Shown one piece after another: positions 43,783-57,782 of a stretch of DNA of 64,000 nt; position 1 is the stretch's first letter, and every line of letters starts with the position of its first letter. The translations under genes and the position numbers were made by a program. Origin of the DNA: Mucilaginibacter roseus (GTDB lineage Bacteria; Bacteroidota; Bacteroidia; Sphingobacteriales; Sphingobacteriaceae); NCBI RefSeq assembly GCF_021215455.1, contig NZ_JAJPWV010000002.1, positions 682,001 through 746,000 of the forward strand. Reading direction: 5' to 3'. The notes under the pieces are model-generated. The model saw only the letters and a program-made list of their open reading frames with translations, did not search any database and was not told the origin of the DNA.

Positions 43783-46700
43783 TTATGCTTCTACGTCTTC
43801 GGTTTTTGAAGCCATCAAACGGTCAAACTCTTCCTGAGAGCCAACACGGATGTTTTCGTACTCGCGTAAACCGGTACCTGACGGAATCAGGTGACCAACG
43901 ATTACGTTCTCTTTCAAACCAAGCATACTGTCACGTTTACCGGCGATAGCGGCTTCGTTCAGTACTTTGGTAGTTTCCTGGAACGATGCAGCCGAGATAA
44001 ACGACTTAGTGCCTAATGACGCTCTGGTGATACCTTGCAGTATCGGGCTTGATGTTGCCGCAATGGCATCTCTCACCTCAACCAGTTTCATGTCACGGCG
44101 TTTAAGGGCCGAATTCTCATCACGCAGTTTACGTAACGAAATGATCTGACCGGCTTTAAGCGTGGTTGAATCTCCCGGCTCAACAACAACCTTTTTGTCA
44201 AATATCTCATCGTTCTCCATCATGAAATCCCAGCTGTCAACAGCTTCTTTTTCAAGGAAACGGGTATCACCCGCATCTTCGATAGACACTTTCTGCATCA
44301 TCTGGTGAACGATAACTTCAAAGTGCTTGTCGTTGATCTTCACACCTTGCAAACGGTAAACTTCCTGAATACCATTTACCAGGTACTCCTGCACTGCTGC
44401 AGGGCCTTTAATGGCCAAAATATCGGCAGGTGATATAGAACCGTCAGAAAGCGGCATACCTGCTTTTATAAAGTCATTATCCTGTACCAGGATGTGTTTT
44501 GAAAGTGGTACCAGGTATTTTTTCACCTGTCCGTCTTTCGACTCAATAGTGATCTCACGATTACCACGCTTAACACCACCCAAAGTTACCACACCGTCAA
44601 TTTCGGTAACTACGGCCGGGTTTGATGGGTTACGTGCTTCAAACAATTCCGTTACACGTGGTAAACCACCGGTAATATCTCGGGTTTTACCAGTTGAACG
44701 AGGAATTTTAGCGATAACCTGACCGGTTTTAAGTTTATCACCTTCGTCAACCGCAATGTGTGCACCTACCGGGATGTTATATCCTTTGATGATCTCGCCT
44801 TTGTTATCAGCAATCTGGATAACCGGGTTCTTTGTTTTATCACGGGTGTCAATAATTACCTTTTCACGGTGACCGGTTTGCTCGTCAGACTCCTCACGGA
44901 AAGTAATACCTTCTAATACAGCGTCGAACCTTGCAGTACCGGCAAATTCAGAGATAATAACCGCGTTGTACGGATCCCATGAACAGATACGGTCGCCTTT
45001 GGTGATCTTGCTGCCATCCTTAATATACAGGTATGAACCGTATGGGATGTTGTTGGTCATGATCACTTTGTTGCTGCCCTCCTCAATAATGCGGAACTCG
45101 CCTGAACGGCCTAACACTACATCAACAGGACCTTCTTCTGTTTCATACTCAACTGTACGTACGTTCTCAAATTCGATAACACCATCAAACCTTGCGTTGA
45201 TCTGAGATTCAGCCGCGATGTTTGACGCGGTACCACCCACGTGGAAGGTACGAAGTGTAAGCTGTGTACCCGGCTCACCGATTGACTGTGCCGCGATAAC
45301 ACCAACAGCCTCGCCTTTTTGCACGCGTTTACCGCTTGCAAGGTTACGGCCGTAGCATAGCGCACATACACCACGCTTGCTTTCGCAAGTTAATACCGAA
45401 CGTATTTCGATACCCTCCAGCGGAGAATTTTCAATCTTTTTAGCAATCTCTTCAGTAATGTCCTGACCGGCTGATATTAACAATTCGTTAGTAAGCGGAT
45501 CGGTAACATCATGAAGTGATGTACGGCCCAATATACGGTCGTACAATGGCTCTACGATATCCTCATTGTCCTTGAGCGCTGTTGTGTAAATACCACGCAG
45601 GGTACCACAATCAACCTCTCCAACAATCATATCCTGGGCAACGTCATGTAAACGACGGGTTAAGTAACCGGCATCCGCTGTTTTCAACGCCGTATCCGCC
45701 AAACCTTTACGGGCACCGTGGGTAGAGATAAAGTACTCTAATACAGAAAGGCCTTCTTTAAAGTTTGAAAGGATCGGGTTTTCGATGATCTCGCCGCCTG
45801 AACCGGATTTTTGAGGCTTAGCCATCAAACCACGCATACCTGCAAGCTGACGGATCTGCTCCTTAGAACCACGTGCACCTGAATCAAGCATCATGTACAC
45901 TGAGTTAAAGCCCTGGTTATCGGTAGAAAGGATGTTCATTACATTCGCTGTTAAGCGGTTGTTGATACGTGTCCAGATATCGATGATCTGGTTGTAACGC
46001 TCATTGTTAGTAATGAAACCCATGTTATAGTTACCCATAACTTCTTCCACTTCTTTCGAAGCTTGTTCAATCAGCGTAACTTTTTCTTCCGGAATATTGA
46101 TATCCTTCAGGTTAAATGATAAACCACCCTGGAATGCCATTCTGAAACCTAACTCCTTAATATCATCAAGAAATTGGGCAGCACGTGCCATACCGGTGTT
46201 TTTAACCACGTCACCAATAATATCACGAAGTGATTTTTTGGTAAGCAGCTCATTAATATAACCTACCTCTTCAGGTACGTGCTGATTAAACAGTACGCGG
46301 CCTACAGTAGTATCAATCAATTTATTTACGATGCTGCCGTCGCGTTCTTTAACGTTTGCTTTTACTTTGATAAAAGCATGCAGGTCAAGCTTCTTCTCGT
46401 TGTAGGCGATGATAACCTCTTCGGCAGAATAGAATGACAGGCCTTCGCCTTTTACCACGCGTTTCTCGTCAGTTTTACGGCCTTTGGTTATGTAGTACAA
46501 ACCAAGTACCATGTCCTGAGAAGGTACGGTGATCGGCGTACCATTAGCAGGGTTCAGGATGTTGTGTGATGCAAGCATCAATACCTGAGCCTCCAAAATA
46601 GCAGCGTTACCCAGCGGCACGTGAACCGCCATCTGGTCACCGTCAAAGTCGGCGTTGAACGCGGTACAGGTTAATGGGTGCAGTTGGATAGCTTTACCTT

Positions 46701-48069
46701 CAACCAAACGCGGTTGGAACGCCTGTATACCTAACCTGTGCAGCGTAGGCGCACGGTTTAGTAATACCGGGTGACCTTTAAGTACATTCTCTAATATATC
46801 CCAAACCAGTGGGTCTTTACGATCAACGATCTTTTTGGCTGATTTTACCGTTTTAACCACACCTCGCTCAATCATTTTGCGAATGATGAATGGTTTAAAC
46901 AGCTCGGCTGCCATATCTTTCGGTAAACCGCACTCGTGTAATTTAAGATTTGGCCCTACAACAATTACCGAACGGGCAGAGTAATCTACACGTTTACCTA
47001 ATAAGTTTTGACGGAAACGGCCTTGTTTACCTTTCAGGATGTCTGAAAGTGATTTCAGGGCACGGTTACCTTCAGTTTTTACCGCGTTAACCTTACGTGA
47101 GTTGTCGAACAACGAGTCAACAGCTTCCTGTAGCATACGTTTTTCGTTACGCAAGATTACTTCCGGAGCCTTGATCTCGATCAAACGTTTTAAACGGTTG
47201 TTGCGGATGATCACACGACGGTAAAGGTCGTTCAAGTCAGACGTAGCGAAACGTCCACCCTCTAATGGAACTAACGGACGCAGCTCAGGTGGAATAACCG
47301 GAACGATCTTAACGATCATCCACTCCGGGTTATTTTCTATACGGTTTTTAGCATCGCGGAAAGCCTCAACAACCTGCAAGCGTTTCAAAGCTTCGTTTTT
47401 ACGTTGCTGTGAAGTCTCGTTTGCAGCCTGGTGACGCAGGTTGTATGAAAGTGAATCCAGGTCAATACGCTTTAACAATTCTTCAAGCGCTTCAGCACCC
47501 ATCTTAGCCACAAACTTCTGCGGATCTTTGTCGTCAAGATATTGGTTCTCTTTCGGTAATGTATCTAATACATCAAGGTATTCTTCTTCAGTAAGGAAAT
47601 CCATTTTCTGGATGCCGTCACCTTCTTTAATACCTGGCTGTATAACTACATATCTTTCGTAGTAAATAATAAGGTCGAGCTTTTTGGTTGGTAAGCCTAA
47701 AAGATAACCTATTTTGTTTGGTAACGAACGGAAGTACCAGATGTGCGCAACCGGAACCACTAAGTTAATGTGGCCCATGCGCTCACGGCGTACTTTTTTC
47801 TCAGTTACTTCAACACCGCAGCGGTCGCACACAATGCCTTTGTAACGGATACGTTTGTATTTACCGCAATGGCACTCATAATCTTTAACCGGACCAAAGA
47901 TACGTTCGCAAAATAAACCATCGCGCTCAGGCTTGTAAGTCCTGTAGTTGATGGTTTCCGGCTTCAAAACCTCACCGCTTGAACGCTCCAGTATAGACTC
48001 CGGAGAGGCCAGACTGATGGTAATGCTGGTAAAGTTACTTTTGATTTTATTATCCTTTTTGTAAGACAT
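43783..48069 (-). CDS. rpoC: DNA-directed RNA polymerase subunit beta'
   Basis: 1428 residues from the ATG at 48069. The active-site motif [16 protein letters not shown] lies near residue 472-487 and holds the three Asp that bind catalytic magnesium. The N-terminal zinc site is [20 protein letters not shown] (about 66-88) and the second is [36 protein letters not shown] and the bridge helix/trigger loop region ([11 protein letters not shown]) are standard. It follows rpoB by 103 bp. In many Bacteroidota the DUF3467 gene follows directly; here the CpsB gene does. Confidence 0.99.
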   Translation of the reverse strand: MSYKKDNKIKSNFTSITISLASPESILERSSGEVLKPETINYRTYKPERDGLFCERIFGPVKDYECHCGKYKRIRYKGIVCDRCGVEVTEKKVRRERMGHINLVVPVAHIWYFRSLPNKIGYLLGLPTKKLDLIIYYERYVVIQPGIKEGDGIQKMDFLTEEEYLDVLDTLPKENQYLDDKDPQKFVAKMGAEALEELLKRIDLDSLSYNLRHQAANETSQQRKNEALKRLQVVEAFRDAKNRIENNPEWMIVKIVPVIPPELRPLVPLEGGRFATSDLNDLYRRVIIRNNRLKRLIEIKAPEVILRNEKRMLQEAVDSLFDNSRKVNAVKTEGNRALKSLSDILKGKQGRFRQNLLGKRVDYSARSVIVVGPNLKLHECGLPKDMAAELFKPFIIRKMIERGVVKTVKSAKKIVDRKDPLVWDILENVLKGHPVLLNRAPTLHRLGIQAFQPRLVEGKAIQLHPLTCTAFNADFDGDQMAVHVPLGNAAILEAQVLMLASHNILNPANGTPITVPSQDMVLGLYYITKGRKTDEKRVVKGEGLSFYSAEEVIIAYNEKKLDLHAFIKVKANVKERDGSIVNKLIDTTVGRVLFNQHVPEEVGYINELLTKKSLRDIIGDVVKNTGMARAAQFLDDIKELGFRMAFQGGLSFNLKDINIPEEKVTLIEQASKEVEEVMGNYNMGFITNNERYNQIIDIWTRINNRLTANVMNILSTDNQGFNSVYMMLDSGARGSKEQIRQLAGMRGLMAKPQKSGSGGEIIENPILSNFKEGLSVLEYFISTHGARKGLADTALKTADAGYLTRRLHDVAQDMIVGEVDCGTLRGIYTTALKDNEDIVEPLYDRILGRTSLHDVTDPLTNELLISAGQDITEEIAKKIENSPLEGIEIRSVLTCESKRGVCALCYGRNLASGKRVQKGEAVGVIAAQSIGEPGTQLTLRTFHVGGTASNIAAESQINARFDGVIEFENVRTVEYETEEGPVDVVLGRSGEFRIIEEGSNKVIMTNNIPYGSYLYIKDGSKITKGDRICSWDPYNAVIISEFAGTARFDAVLEGITFREESDEQTGHREKVIIDTRDKTKNPVIQIADNKGEIIKGYNIPVGAHIAVDEGDKLKTGQVIAKIPRSTGKTRDITGGLPRVTELFEARNPSNPAVVTEIDGVVTLGGVKRGNREITIESKDGQVKKYLVPLSKHILVQDNDFIKAGMPLSDGSISPADILAIKGPAAVQEYLVNGIQEVYRLQGVKINDKHFEVIVHQMMQKVSIEDAGDTRFLEKEAVDSWDFMMENDEIFDKKVVVEPGDSTTLKAGQIISLRKLRDENSALKRRDMKLVEVRDAIAATSSPILQGITRASLGTKSFISAASFQETTKVLNEAAIAGKRDSMLGLKENVIVGHLIPSGTGLREYENIRVGSQEEFDRLMASKTEDVEA

Positions 48070-48172
48070 AGTCCCCTTTGATTTTAATTATTGAAGGAAT
48101 TAATTATTGAACTACTGAATATTTTAAAGGACTGAATTAAATCAATAATTCAGTCCTTCAATAACTCTTTAA

Positions 48173-51976
<3,804 letters not shown>

Positions 51977-52098
51977 GGGATTAAAATTTTAGTTTACTTA
52001 TACTGTCAGATATGAGTTTTCTTTCCTGATTCATAACGATTTGAGACCTATCTGTATACCCATATCTGCTCTCTCAAATCTAAAACCTGTATAAACAG

Positions 52099-52140
52099 CA
52101 ATAGACCCCGACCTAAAACGGTCGGAGTCTGATGCTATTG
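52099..52140 (-). promoter_or_regulatory. Hairpin between rplL and rpoB
   Basis: AGACCCCGACC (52103-52113) pairs with GGTCGGAGTCT (52120-52130) over 11 positions, with one G-U pair on the transcribed strand; CAAT/ATTG extend the base. There is no T-run after it. Its position matches the attenuator or processing hairpin known between rplL and rpoB in other bacteria. Confidence 0.6.
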
Positions 52141-52154
52141 TGTGTTAGGTTAAA

Positions 52155-52538
52155 TTATTTAACCTCAACTACAGCTCCGGCTTCTTCTAATTGTTTTTTA
52201 AGAGCTTCAGCTTCTTCTTTAGATACACCAGCTTTTAATTCTTTTGGTGCACCGTCAACAAGATCTTTAGCTTCTTTCAAACCAAGACCGGTTAAGTCTT
52301 TAACTAATTTAACTACAGCTAATTTCTGACCGCCAGCTTCTTTCAGGATAACGTCGAATGAAGTTTTCTCAGCAGCAGCAGGAGCAGCGTCATCGCCACC
52401 AGCAGCAGGAGCAGCAACAGCAACAGCTGCAGCAGCAGGCTCAATGCCATACTCGTCTTTTAAAATCTGAGCTAATTCGTTTACTTCTTTTACTGTTAAG
52501 TTTACCAACTGTTCAGCAAACGCTTTTAAATCTGCCAT
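52155..52538 (-). CDS. rplL: 50S ribosomal protein L7/L12
   Basis: 127 residues from the ATG at 52538. The N-terminal dimer domain ([20 protein letters not shown]), the Ala-rich flexible hinge ([14 protein letters not shown], about 37-55) and the C-terminal domain with [20 protein letters not shown] and [20 protein letters not shown] are complete. It forms the stalk that recruits translational GTPases, and binds L10 encoded just upstream. The hinge is encoded by GCA/GCT-rich codons, which gives the DNA a low-complexity look. Confidence 0.99.
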   Translation of the reverse strand: MADLKAFAEQLVNLTVKEVNELAQILKDEYGIEPAAAAVAVAAPAAGGDDAAPAAAEKTSFDVILKEAGGQKLAVVKLVKDLTGLGLKEAKDLVDGAPKELKAGVSKEEAEALKKQLEEAGAVVEVK

Positions 52539-52601
52539 TTTATTTAAATTTTTACTTTAATGCTTTGTGTTTGTTAATTGCGAACTTTAATAAGGTGTTC
52601 G

Positions 52602-53123
52602 TTAACCTTCTCTCTCTTGTAATGTTTTTACAATACCTGCCAGCTTGTTGCCGCCTGATTGAAGGGCTGAAACAACGTTTTTGGCCGGTGATTGCAGTAA
52701 TCCGATGATCTCGCCAATCAACTCTTCTTTTGACTTTAGTTTGGTCAAAGTATCAAGTTGGTTATCACCAATGAATACAGCTGAATCGATGTATGCTGCT
52801 TTTAATACCGGTTTAGCACCTTGTTTTCTCAATTGTTTGATCAACTTAGCCGGAGCTGTTGCTGATTTTGAGAAAAGTATAGATGATGAACCTTTTAATA
52901 CATCATATATCGGATCAAATTCTCCACCTGCAGCTTCCATAGCTTTTTTGATCAAGCTGTTTTTAGCTACCTGTATTTTGATGTCATTCTCAAAACACTT
53001 ACGGCGGATATCATTGATTTTTGCAACCGTTAAATCAGCAGTATCAGTAATATAGAAATTACCGTACTCTTTGATTTGCTCAGTGAGGGCAAGAACAAGT
53101 TCGTATTTTTCTTCTTTATTCAT
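52602..53123 (-). CDS. rplJ: 50S ribosomal protein L10
   Basis: 173 residues from the ATG at 53123. MNKEEKYELVLALTEQIKEY opens the rRNA-binding domain; FENDIKIQVAKNSLIKKAME and FSKSATAPAKLIKQLRKQG follow, and the C-terminal helix (GLLQSPAKNVVSALQSGGNK) binds L7/L12 dimers. It is two bases after rplA and 63 bp before rplL, within the conserved rplKAJL cluster. Confidence 0.98.
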   Translation of the reverse strand: MNKEEKYELVLALTEQIKEYGNFYITDTADLTVAKINDIRRKCFENDIKIQVAKNSLIKKAMEAAGGEFDPIYDVLKGSSSILFSKSATAPAKLIKQLRKQGAKPVLKAAYIDSAVFIGDNQLDTLTKLKSKEELIGEIIGLLQSPAKNVVSALQSGGNKLAGIVKTLQEREG

Positions 53124-53125
53124 GA

Positions 53126-53824
53126 TTAGATCCCCGCTACTGTTTTGGTTTCAACTTCGATTCCTGGCGACATAGTTGAAGAGATGTGGATACTCTTGAA
53201 ATATGTTCCTTTTGCTGCTGATGGTTTTAATTTAGAGATAGTCTGTAAAATTTCCAGAGCGTTCTCATAAATCTTATCAGCAGGGAAAGATGACTTTCCT
53301 ATTGAGGCATGGATGATACCGGTTTTGTCAACCTTAAAGTCGATCTTACCAGCTTTTACCTCAGTTACCGCTTTACCGATCTCGGTAGTTACGGTACCTG
53401 ATTTAGGGTTAGGCATCAGGTTACGCGGGCCTAATATACGACCCAAACGACCTACTTTAGCCATAACACTTGGCATTGTGATGATAATATCAACATCAGT
53501 CCATCCGCCTTCAATTTTGGCAATATAATCATCCAAACCTACGTAATCTGCACCTGCGTCCTTTGCTTCCTGCTCTTTTTCAGGAGTACAAAGTACCAGT
53601 ACACGTACAGTTTTACCGGTTCCATGAGGTAAGGTAGCTATACCACGCACCATTTGATTGGCTTTACGTGGGTCAACACCTAAACGTACATCTATATCTA
53701 CTGATGCATCAAACTTGGTTAAGGTAATTTCCTTTACCAAAGCAGAAGCATCCTGTAATGAGTATGCTTTATTGGCCTCAATTTTGGATAGTGCCGCTTT
53801 TTGATTTTTTGTTAATCTTGCCAC
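53126..53824 (-). CDS. rplA: 50S ribosomal protein L1
   Basis: 232 residues. The start codon is a GTG at 53824, with no alternative ATG nearby. The two-domain L1 fold shows [40 protein letters not shown] and [20 protein letters not shown] (about 120-140), the L1 signature. [20 protein letters not shown] closes the protein. L1 forms the mobile stalk near the E site; in other bacteria it also represses its own operon by binding the rplK leader. It is 22 bp after rplK. Confidence 0.98.
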   Translation of the reverse strand: MARLTKNQKAALSKIEANKAYSLQDASALVKEITLTKFDASVDIDVRLGVDPRKANQMVRGIATLPHGTGKTVRVLVLCTPEKEQEAKDAGADYVGLDDYIAKIEGGWTDVDIIITMPSVMAKVGRLGRILGPRNLMPNPKSGTVTTEIGKAVTEVKAGKIDFKVDKTGIIHASIGKSSFPADKIYENALEILQTISKLKPSAAKGTYFKSIHISSTMSPGIEVETKTVAGI

Positions 53825-53846
53825 TGTCTTAAACTGATTTTAAAAA

Positions 53847-54290
53847 TTAATTGTTCCAGGGAGCCGTACCTGATACGTTGATCCCCATGCTGCGCGCAGT
53901 ACCTGCTACCATTTTCATGGCCGATTCAACTGTGAACGCGTTTAAGTCAGTCATTTTATCTTTAGCAATGGTTTCAACCTGTTCCCAGGTTACTGTAGCT
54001 ACCTTTTTACGGTTAGGCTCAGCTGAACCACTTTTTAAACCCGACACTTCAAGCAACTGGATAGCTACCGGAGGGGTTTTAATGATAAAATCAAATGACT
54101 TGTCAACGTACACAGTAATAACCACAGGTAACACTTTACCAGGACGATCCTGGGTACGTGCATTAAACTGCTTGCAAAACTCCATAATGTTCACACCTTT
54201 TGCACCCAATGCAGGGCCAATTGGAGGAGATGGATTTGCAGCGCCGCCTTTAACTTGTAGTTTTACTAACGCACCGACTTCTTTTGCCAT
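53847..54290 (-). CDS. rplK: 50S ribosomal protein L11
   Basis: 147 residues from the ATG at 54290. [20 protein letters not shown] begins the N-terminal domain with the Pro-rich loop where thiopeptides bind; [20 protein letters not shown] follows, and the C-terminal rRNA-binding domain ends in [16 protein letters not shown]. It is the first gene after nusG; 184 bp separate them and may carry a promoter and leader. Confidence 0.99.
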   Translation of the reverse strand: MAKEVGALVKLQVKGGAANPSPPIGPALGAKGVNIMEFCKQFNARTQDRPGKVLPVVITVYVDKSFDFIIKTPPVAIQLLEVSGLKSGSAEPNRKKVATVTWEQVETIAKDKMTDLNAFTVESAMKMVAGTARSMGINVSGTAPWNN

Positions 54291-54421
54291 TTTTGTTCTA
54301 CTTTAATTAATTACTCAATGTTAGTAAGTGGAAGCTATGTAACATTTAGATCTTTAGCGGAGGAGTAGTGAGATTGTGAGGTTTGAGACTCGCTCTCTTT
54401 TCTCGTTCCTTTAATATGTTT

Positions 54422-54469
54422 AAGAGATCAAACCCCGCAAGAATTGCTTTTTACGGTATTTGATCTCTT
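54422..54469 (-). terminator. Hairpin after nusG
   Basis: AAGAGATCAAA (54422-54432) and TTTGATCTCTT (54459-54469) are exact inverted copies of 11 bases around a 26-base loop. The hairpin lies 7 bp past the nusG stop codon. It lacks a clear T-run, so it may be a partial terminator or an RNA-processing site within the operon. Confidence 0.5.
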
Positions 54470-54475
54470 TTGTGT

Positions 54476-55018
54476 TTATTCCTTTTCTACCTGCATGTAA
54501 TTCAACTCAAGCGGCGTACGTCGCCCGAATATCTTTACCATTACCTTTAGTTTCTTCTTCTCTTCGTTCACCTCTTCAATCACACCGCTGAAACCGTTGA
54601 AAGGCCCGTCCATCACCTTCACGTTTTCGCCCACATAGTATGGCACGTTGATGGTTTCGGTTTGGGTAGTCATCTCGTCAACCTTACCTAAAATACGGTT
54701 AACTTCCGATTGGCGTAGCGGTATGGCATTTCCGGCTTTATCACCTAAAAAGCCTATTACACTGTTTATATTTTTTATGATGTGTTCAAGCTCACCATCC
54801 AGAGCGGCTTCCATTAAAACGTAACCCGGAAAGTAGTTACGCTCTTTAGCGATCTTCTTTCCATCACGCATCTGGTAGTACTTTTCAGTAGGTATAAGCA
54901 CCTGAGGTACCAGATGTGAAATACCTAAACGGCTAACCTCGGCATCAATATATTGCTTAACCTTTTTCTCTTTACCACTGATGGCTCTAACCACGTACCA
55001 TTTTAACTGATCACTCAT
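54476..55018 (-). CDS. nusG: Transcription termination/antitermination factor NusG
   Basis: 180 residues from the ATG at 55018; an in-frame TTG at 55027 would add three residues but is less likely. The NGN domain is [20 protein letters not shown] with [20 protein letters not shown], and the KOW domain is [20 protein letters not shown] near residue 130. NusG binds RNA polymerase and links it to the ribosome or Rho. It lies 13 bp after secE. Confidence 0.98.
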   Translation of the reverse strand: MSDQLKWYVVRAISGKEKKVKQYIDAEVSRLGISHLVPQVLIPTEKYYQMRDGKKIAKERNYFPGYVLMEAALDGELEHIIKNINSVIGFLGDKAGNAIPLRQSEVNRILGKVDEMTTQTETINVPYYVGENVKVMDGPFNGFSGVIEEVNEEKKKLKVMVKIFGRRTPLELNYMQVEKE

Positions 55019-55031
55019 CCTATTCAAAAAA

Positions 55032-55226
55032 TTAAGCCAGTGAACTATAGAACTGTTTCAGAACGTAACCAATTAACTGGTCCATCCCGAAAATAACCGC
55101 TGAAATGATGATAGCTGCTACCAACACCAAAATAGCGCTGTTAAGCAACTCTCTCCATGTAGGCCAGGTTACCTTCTCGGTCAACTCTATGTACGACTCT
55201 TTTATATACTCAGTTACGTTAGCCAT
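55032..55226 (-). CDS. secE: Preprotein translocase subunit SecE
   Basis: 64 residues from the ATG at 55226, a normal length for the single-helix form. [20 protein letters not shown] contains the conserved amphipathic region, and [20 protein letters not shown] the membrane helix. It joins SecY and SecG in the inner membrane translocon. It is followed by nusG and preceded by tRNA-Trp, as is usual in Bacteroidota. Confidence 0.97.
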   Translation of the reverse strand: MANVTEYIKESYIELTEKVTWPTWRELLNSAILVLVAAIIISAVIFGMDQLIGYVLKQFYSSLA

Positions 55227-55252
55227 TTTAGTGTTTGCTCTCTCTGTATAAG

Positions 55253-55323
55253 CACGGGAACAAGGATTCGAACCCTGATCAAAGGTTTTGGAGACCTCTA
55301 TTCTACCGTTGAACTATTCCCGT
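55253..55323 (-). tRNA. tRNA-Trp (CCA)
   Basis: 71 nt without an encoded CCA. Acceptor ACGGGAA/TTCCCGT, anticodon stem GAGGT/ACCTT and loop CTCCAAA give anticodon CCA. The T arm contains GTTCGAATC. It sits between tuf and secE. Confidence 0.96.
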
Positions 55324-55343
55324 GTGATTAGTTTTGTTATATT

Positions 55344-55381
55344 AAACAAAGTACTCAGAATTGCTTCCGAGTACTTTGTTT
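55344..55381 (-). terminator. Hairpin terminator after tuf
   Basis: AAACAAAGTACTC (55344-55356) and GAGTACTTTGTTT (55369-55381) are exact inverted copies of 13 bases around a 12-base loop with a further GAA/TTC pair. It is 46 bp past the tuf stop codon. The following T-run on the minus strand is short, so read-through into tRNA-Trp and secE is possible. Confidence 0.65.
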
Positions 55382-55426
55382 TATAATTAACCTAACCTTT
55401 TACTGCTATTGCAGGATAAGGAGAGA

Positions 55427-56614
55427 TTAGTTTAAGATCTCAGTTACCTGACCAGCACCTACTGTTCTGCCACCTTCACGGATAGCGAAACGTAAGCCTT
55501 TTTCCATTGCGATAGCGTTGATCAGTTTTACAGTGATCGTTACGTTATCACCAGGCATAACCATTTCTACACCTTCAGCAAGTGAAATTTCACCAGTTAC
55601 GTCAGTAGTACGGAAATAGAATTGCGGACGGTATTTGTTGAAGAATGGAGTGTGACGGCCACCTTCAGCTTTTGAAAGTACGTAAACTTCTGCTTTGAAA
55701 TCTGTGTGAGGAGTTACTGAACCTGGTTTACAGATAACCATACCACGACGGATATCAGTTTTCTCAATACCACGTAACAATAAACCTACGTTGTCACCAG
55801 CTTCACCACGGTCAAGGATCTTGCGGAACATCTCAACACCAGTAACGGTTGATTTTAAGTTCTCAGCACCCATACCCAGGATATCAACCGGATCACCAGA
55901 GTTGATTACACCACGCTCGATACGGCCAGTAGCAACTGTACCACGACCAGTGATTGAGAACACGTCCTCAACTGGCATCAAGAATGGAAGATCTGTCAAA
56001 CGTGGAGGGATTGGAATGTAGTTATCTACAGCATCCATCAACTCCATGATTTTACCAACCCATTTCGGATCAGCGTTTAAGCCACCAAGTGCAGAACCTT
56101 GGATAACTGGAATATCATCACCTGGATATTCGTAGAATGATAATAATTCACGAATTTCCATTTCAACTAATTCTAATAATTCCGGATCATCAACCATGTC
56201 AACTTTGTTCATGAAAACAACAAGTGCAGGTACACCTACCTGACGAGCTAACAGGATGTGCTCACGGGTTTGTGGCATCGGACCATCAGTAGCAGCAACT
56301 ACGATGATTGCACCGTCCATCTGAGCAGCACCGGTAACCATGTTTTTCACGTAATCCGCGTGACCTGGACAGTCAACGTGAGCGTAGTGACGGTTAGCAG
56401 TTGAGTACTCAACGTGTGCAGTATTGATTGTTATACCACGCTCTTTTTCTTCAGGAGCAGAGTCGATTGAATCGAAAGAACGAGCTTCAGATAAACCCGC
56501 ATCAGCTAAAACTTTAGTAATTGCAGCTGTAAGGGTGGTTTTGCCGTGGTCAACGTGACCAATAGTACCGATGTTTAAGTGCGGCTTACTACGGTCAAAC
56601 TTTTCTTTTGCCAT
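55427..56614 (-). CDS. tuf: Elongation factor Tu
   Basis: 395 residues from the ATG at 56614. GTPase motifs are [20 protein letters not shown] (G1, about 16-35), [13 protein letters not shown] (G2), [15 protein letters not shown] (G3), NKVDMVDD (G4, about 136) and GSALGGL (G5). Domains 2 and 3 end with [15 protein letters not shown]. It brings aminoacyl-tRNA to the ribosome. It lies in a tRNA cluster (Thr, Tyr, Gly, Thr before; Trp after), a common order in Bacteroidota. No Shine-Dalgarno sequence is visible. Confidence 0.99.
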   Translation of the reverse strand: MAKEKFDRSKPHLNIGTIGHVDHGKTTLTAAITKVLADAGLSEARSFDSIDSAPEEKERGITINTAHVEYSTANRHYAHVDCPGHADYVKNMVTGAAQMDGAIIVVAATDGPMPQTREHILLARQVGVPALVVFMNKVDMVDDPELLELVEMEIRELLSFYEYPGDDIPVIQGSALGGLNADPKWVGKIMELMDAVDNYIPIPPRLTDLPFLMPVEDVFSITGRGTVATGRIERGVINSGDPVDILGMGAENLKSTVTGVEMFRKILDRGEAGDNVGLLLRGIEKTDIRRGMVICKPGSVTPHTDFKAEVYVLSKAEGGRHTPFFNKYRPQFYFRTTDVTGEISLAEGVEMVMPGDNVTITVKLINAIAMEKGLRFAIREGGRTVGAGQVTEILN

Positions 56615-56662
56615 GATTTATATTAATTTGTAGGTTAATTTAACTTTTGTATATAATACCTG

Positions 56663-56734
<72 letters not shown>

Positions 56735-56821
56735 TTATTTTTCTTTCAGCTTACAGTTACCAGTTTTCAGTTTGCAGCTAAACTGCTTACTGCGAACCGC
56801 CTTCTGCATGCTATGTACTTG

Positions 56822-56894
56822 AGCGGAAGACGAGGTTCGAACTCGCGACCTATAGCTTGGAAGGCTATCGCTCTACCAACTGAGCTACTTCCGC
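56822..56894 (-). tRNA. tRNA-Gly (TCC)
   Basis: 73 nt. Acceptor GCGGAAG/CTTCCGC, anticodon stem ATAGC/GCTAT and loop CTTCCAA give TCC. T arm contains GTTCGAACC. Third tRNA of the cluster. Confidence 0.96.
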
Positions 56895-56978
56895 TTTTTT
56901 TAAACTCTAAAATCTAAATTCCAAACCCGAAGTGTTACCTTTTGGATTTGGCATTTAGATTTTTAGAATTCAATAATG

Positions 56979-57059
56979 TGGGGGGAGAAGGATTCGAACC
57001 TTCGTAGCCGAAGCAACGGATTTACAGTCCGTCCCATTTGACCGCTCTGGTATCCCCCC
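56979..57059 (-). tRNA. tRNA-Tyr (GTA)
   Basis: 81 nt with the long variable arm of a class II tRNA. Acceptor GGGGGGA/TCCCCCC, anticodon stem ACGGA/TCCGT and loop CTGTAAA give GTA. Second tRNA of the cluster. Confidence 0.96.
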
Positions 57060-57094
57060 GTTTTGTTATTCTCAAATTTTGAAACTAACAAAAG

Positions 57095-57167
<73 letters not shown>

Positions 57168-57361
57168 TTATACTTTTCACCTTTGTCCTCTCTGCATCTT
57201 CCCGCAATTGTGGGTGCAAAGATATCAATGGTTTATTAATTACAAACTTTATTTTTTTATTTTAATGAACGTCCTTTTTCGAGTTACACGTTGTGCAAAA
57301 GCACCCTCCCGAAATGGACTGCAAATCTACAAAATTTAAATGCGCCTGCAAATTTTTTCAC

Positions 57362-57394
57362 AAAAAAAATCGGCAGGTAAAATACCTGCCGATT
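57362..57394 (-). terminator. Intrinsic terminator of hpf
   Basis: ATCGGCAGGTA (57369-57379) and TACCTGCCGAT (57383-57393) form a perfect 11-bp stem with a three-base loop. On the minus strand it is followed by seven T (57362-57368). It is 29 bp past the hpf stop codon. Confidence 0.9.
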
Positions 57395-57422
57395 GGCTGT
57401 TTGATTTACAGTATTTTATAAA

Positions 57423-57770
57423 TTATATTTCGTACTCAGCGTTGGTTAAAATGGCTTTTTTAGCCGCCGCTTCGGTTGCATTTTTCTTTTGTTTGTGTTT
57501 TTCTATTTGCTTGCGTAAGCCTTCAATGGCAAGGTCGGTTGCTTCTTCAAACGTTTTACATTGCTCCTTGGCGAACAACTGGCTGCCCGGAAGCTGCAAT
57601 TTTATCTCGGCTATTTTGTTTGCTTCGTCTTCAACATTCTCCAGTTTCAGATAAACCTGGCCACTTACAATATGATCGTAAAAGGTGTCGAGCTTATCTG
57701 CTTTCTTCTGGATAAAGTCTAACAATTTTTTGTCTGCGGTGAAATGAATTGATTGCACTGTGATTTTCAT
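57423..57770 (-). CDS. hpf: Ribosome hibernation promoting factor (HPF/RaiA family)
   Basis: 115 residues from the ATG at 57770. MKITVQSIHFTADKKLLDFI and QKKADKLDTFYDHIVSGQVY form the first part of the short HPF fold; AIEGLRKQIEKHKQKKN is the basic helix that lies in the mRNA channel. It lacks the long-form C-terminal domain. It inactivates ribosomes in stationary phase. Its start is preceded by AAAGGAGG with a 4-base spacer, a strong Shine-Dalgarno sequence that is unusual for this phylum. It follows the xer-like gene by 12 bp. Confidence 0.95.
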   Translation of the reverse strand: MKITVQSIHFTADKKLLDFIQKKADKLDTFYDHIVSGQVYLKLENVEDEANKIAEIKLQLPGSQLFAKEQCKTFEEATDLAIEGLRKQIEKHKQKKNATEAAAKKAILTNAEYEI

Positions 57771-57774
57771 GGTT

Positions 57775-57782
57775 CCTCCTTT
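57775..57782 (-). promoter_or_regulatory. Strong Shine-Dalgarno sequence of hpf
   Basis: AAAGGAGG on the minus strand, directly after the stop codon of the xer-like gene and four bases before the hpf ATG. Most other starts in the window have no such sequence. Confidence 0.85.

Noticed and set aside
52370..52440. CAG/GCA-rich low-complexity run in rplL
   Set aside because: It encodes the Ala-rich hinge found in all L7/L12 proteins, and the triplets are mixed, so it is not a slippage tract.
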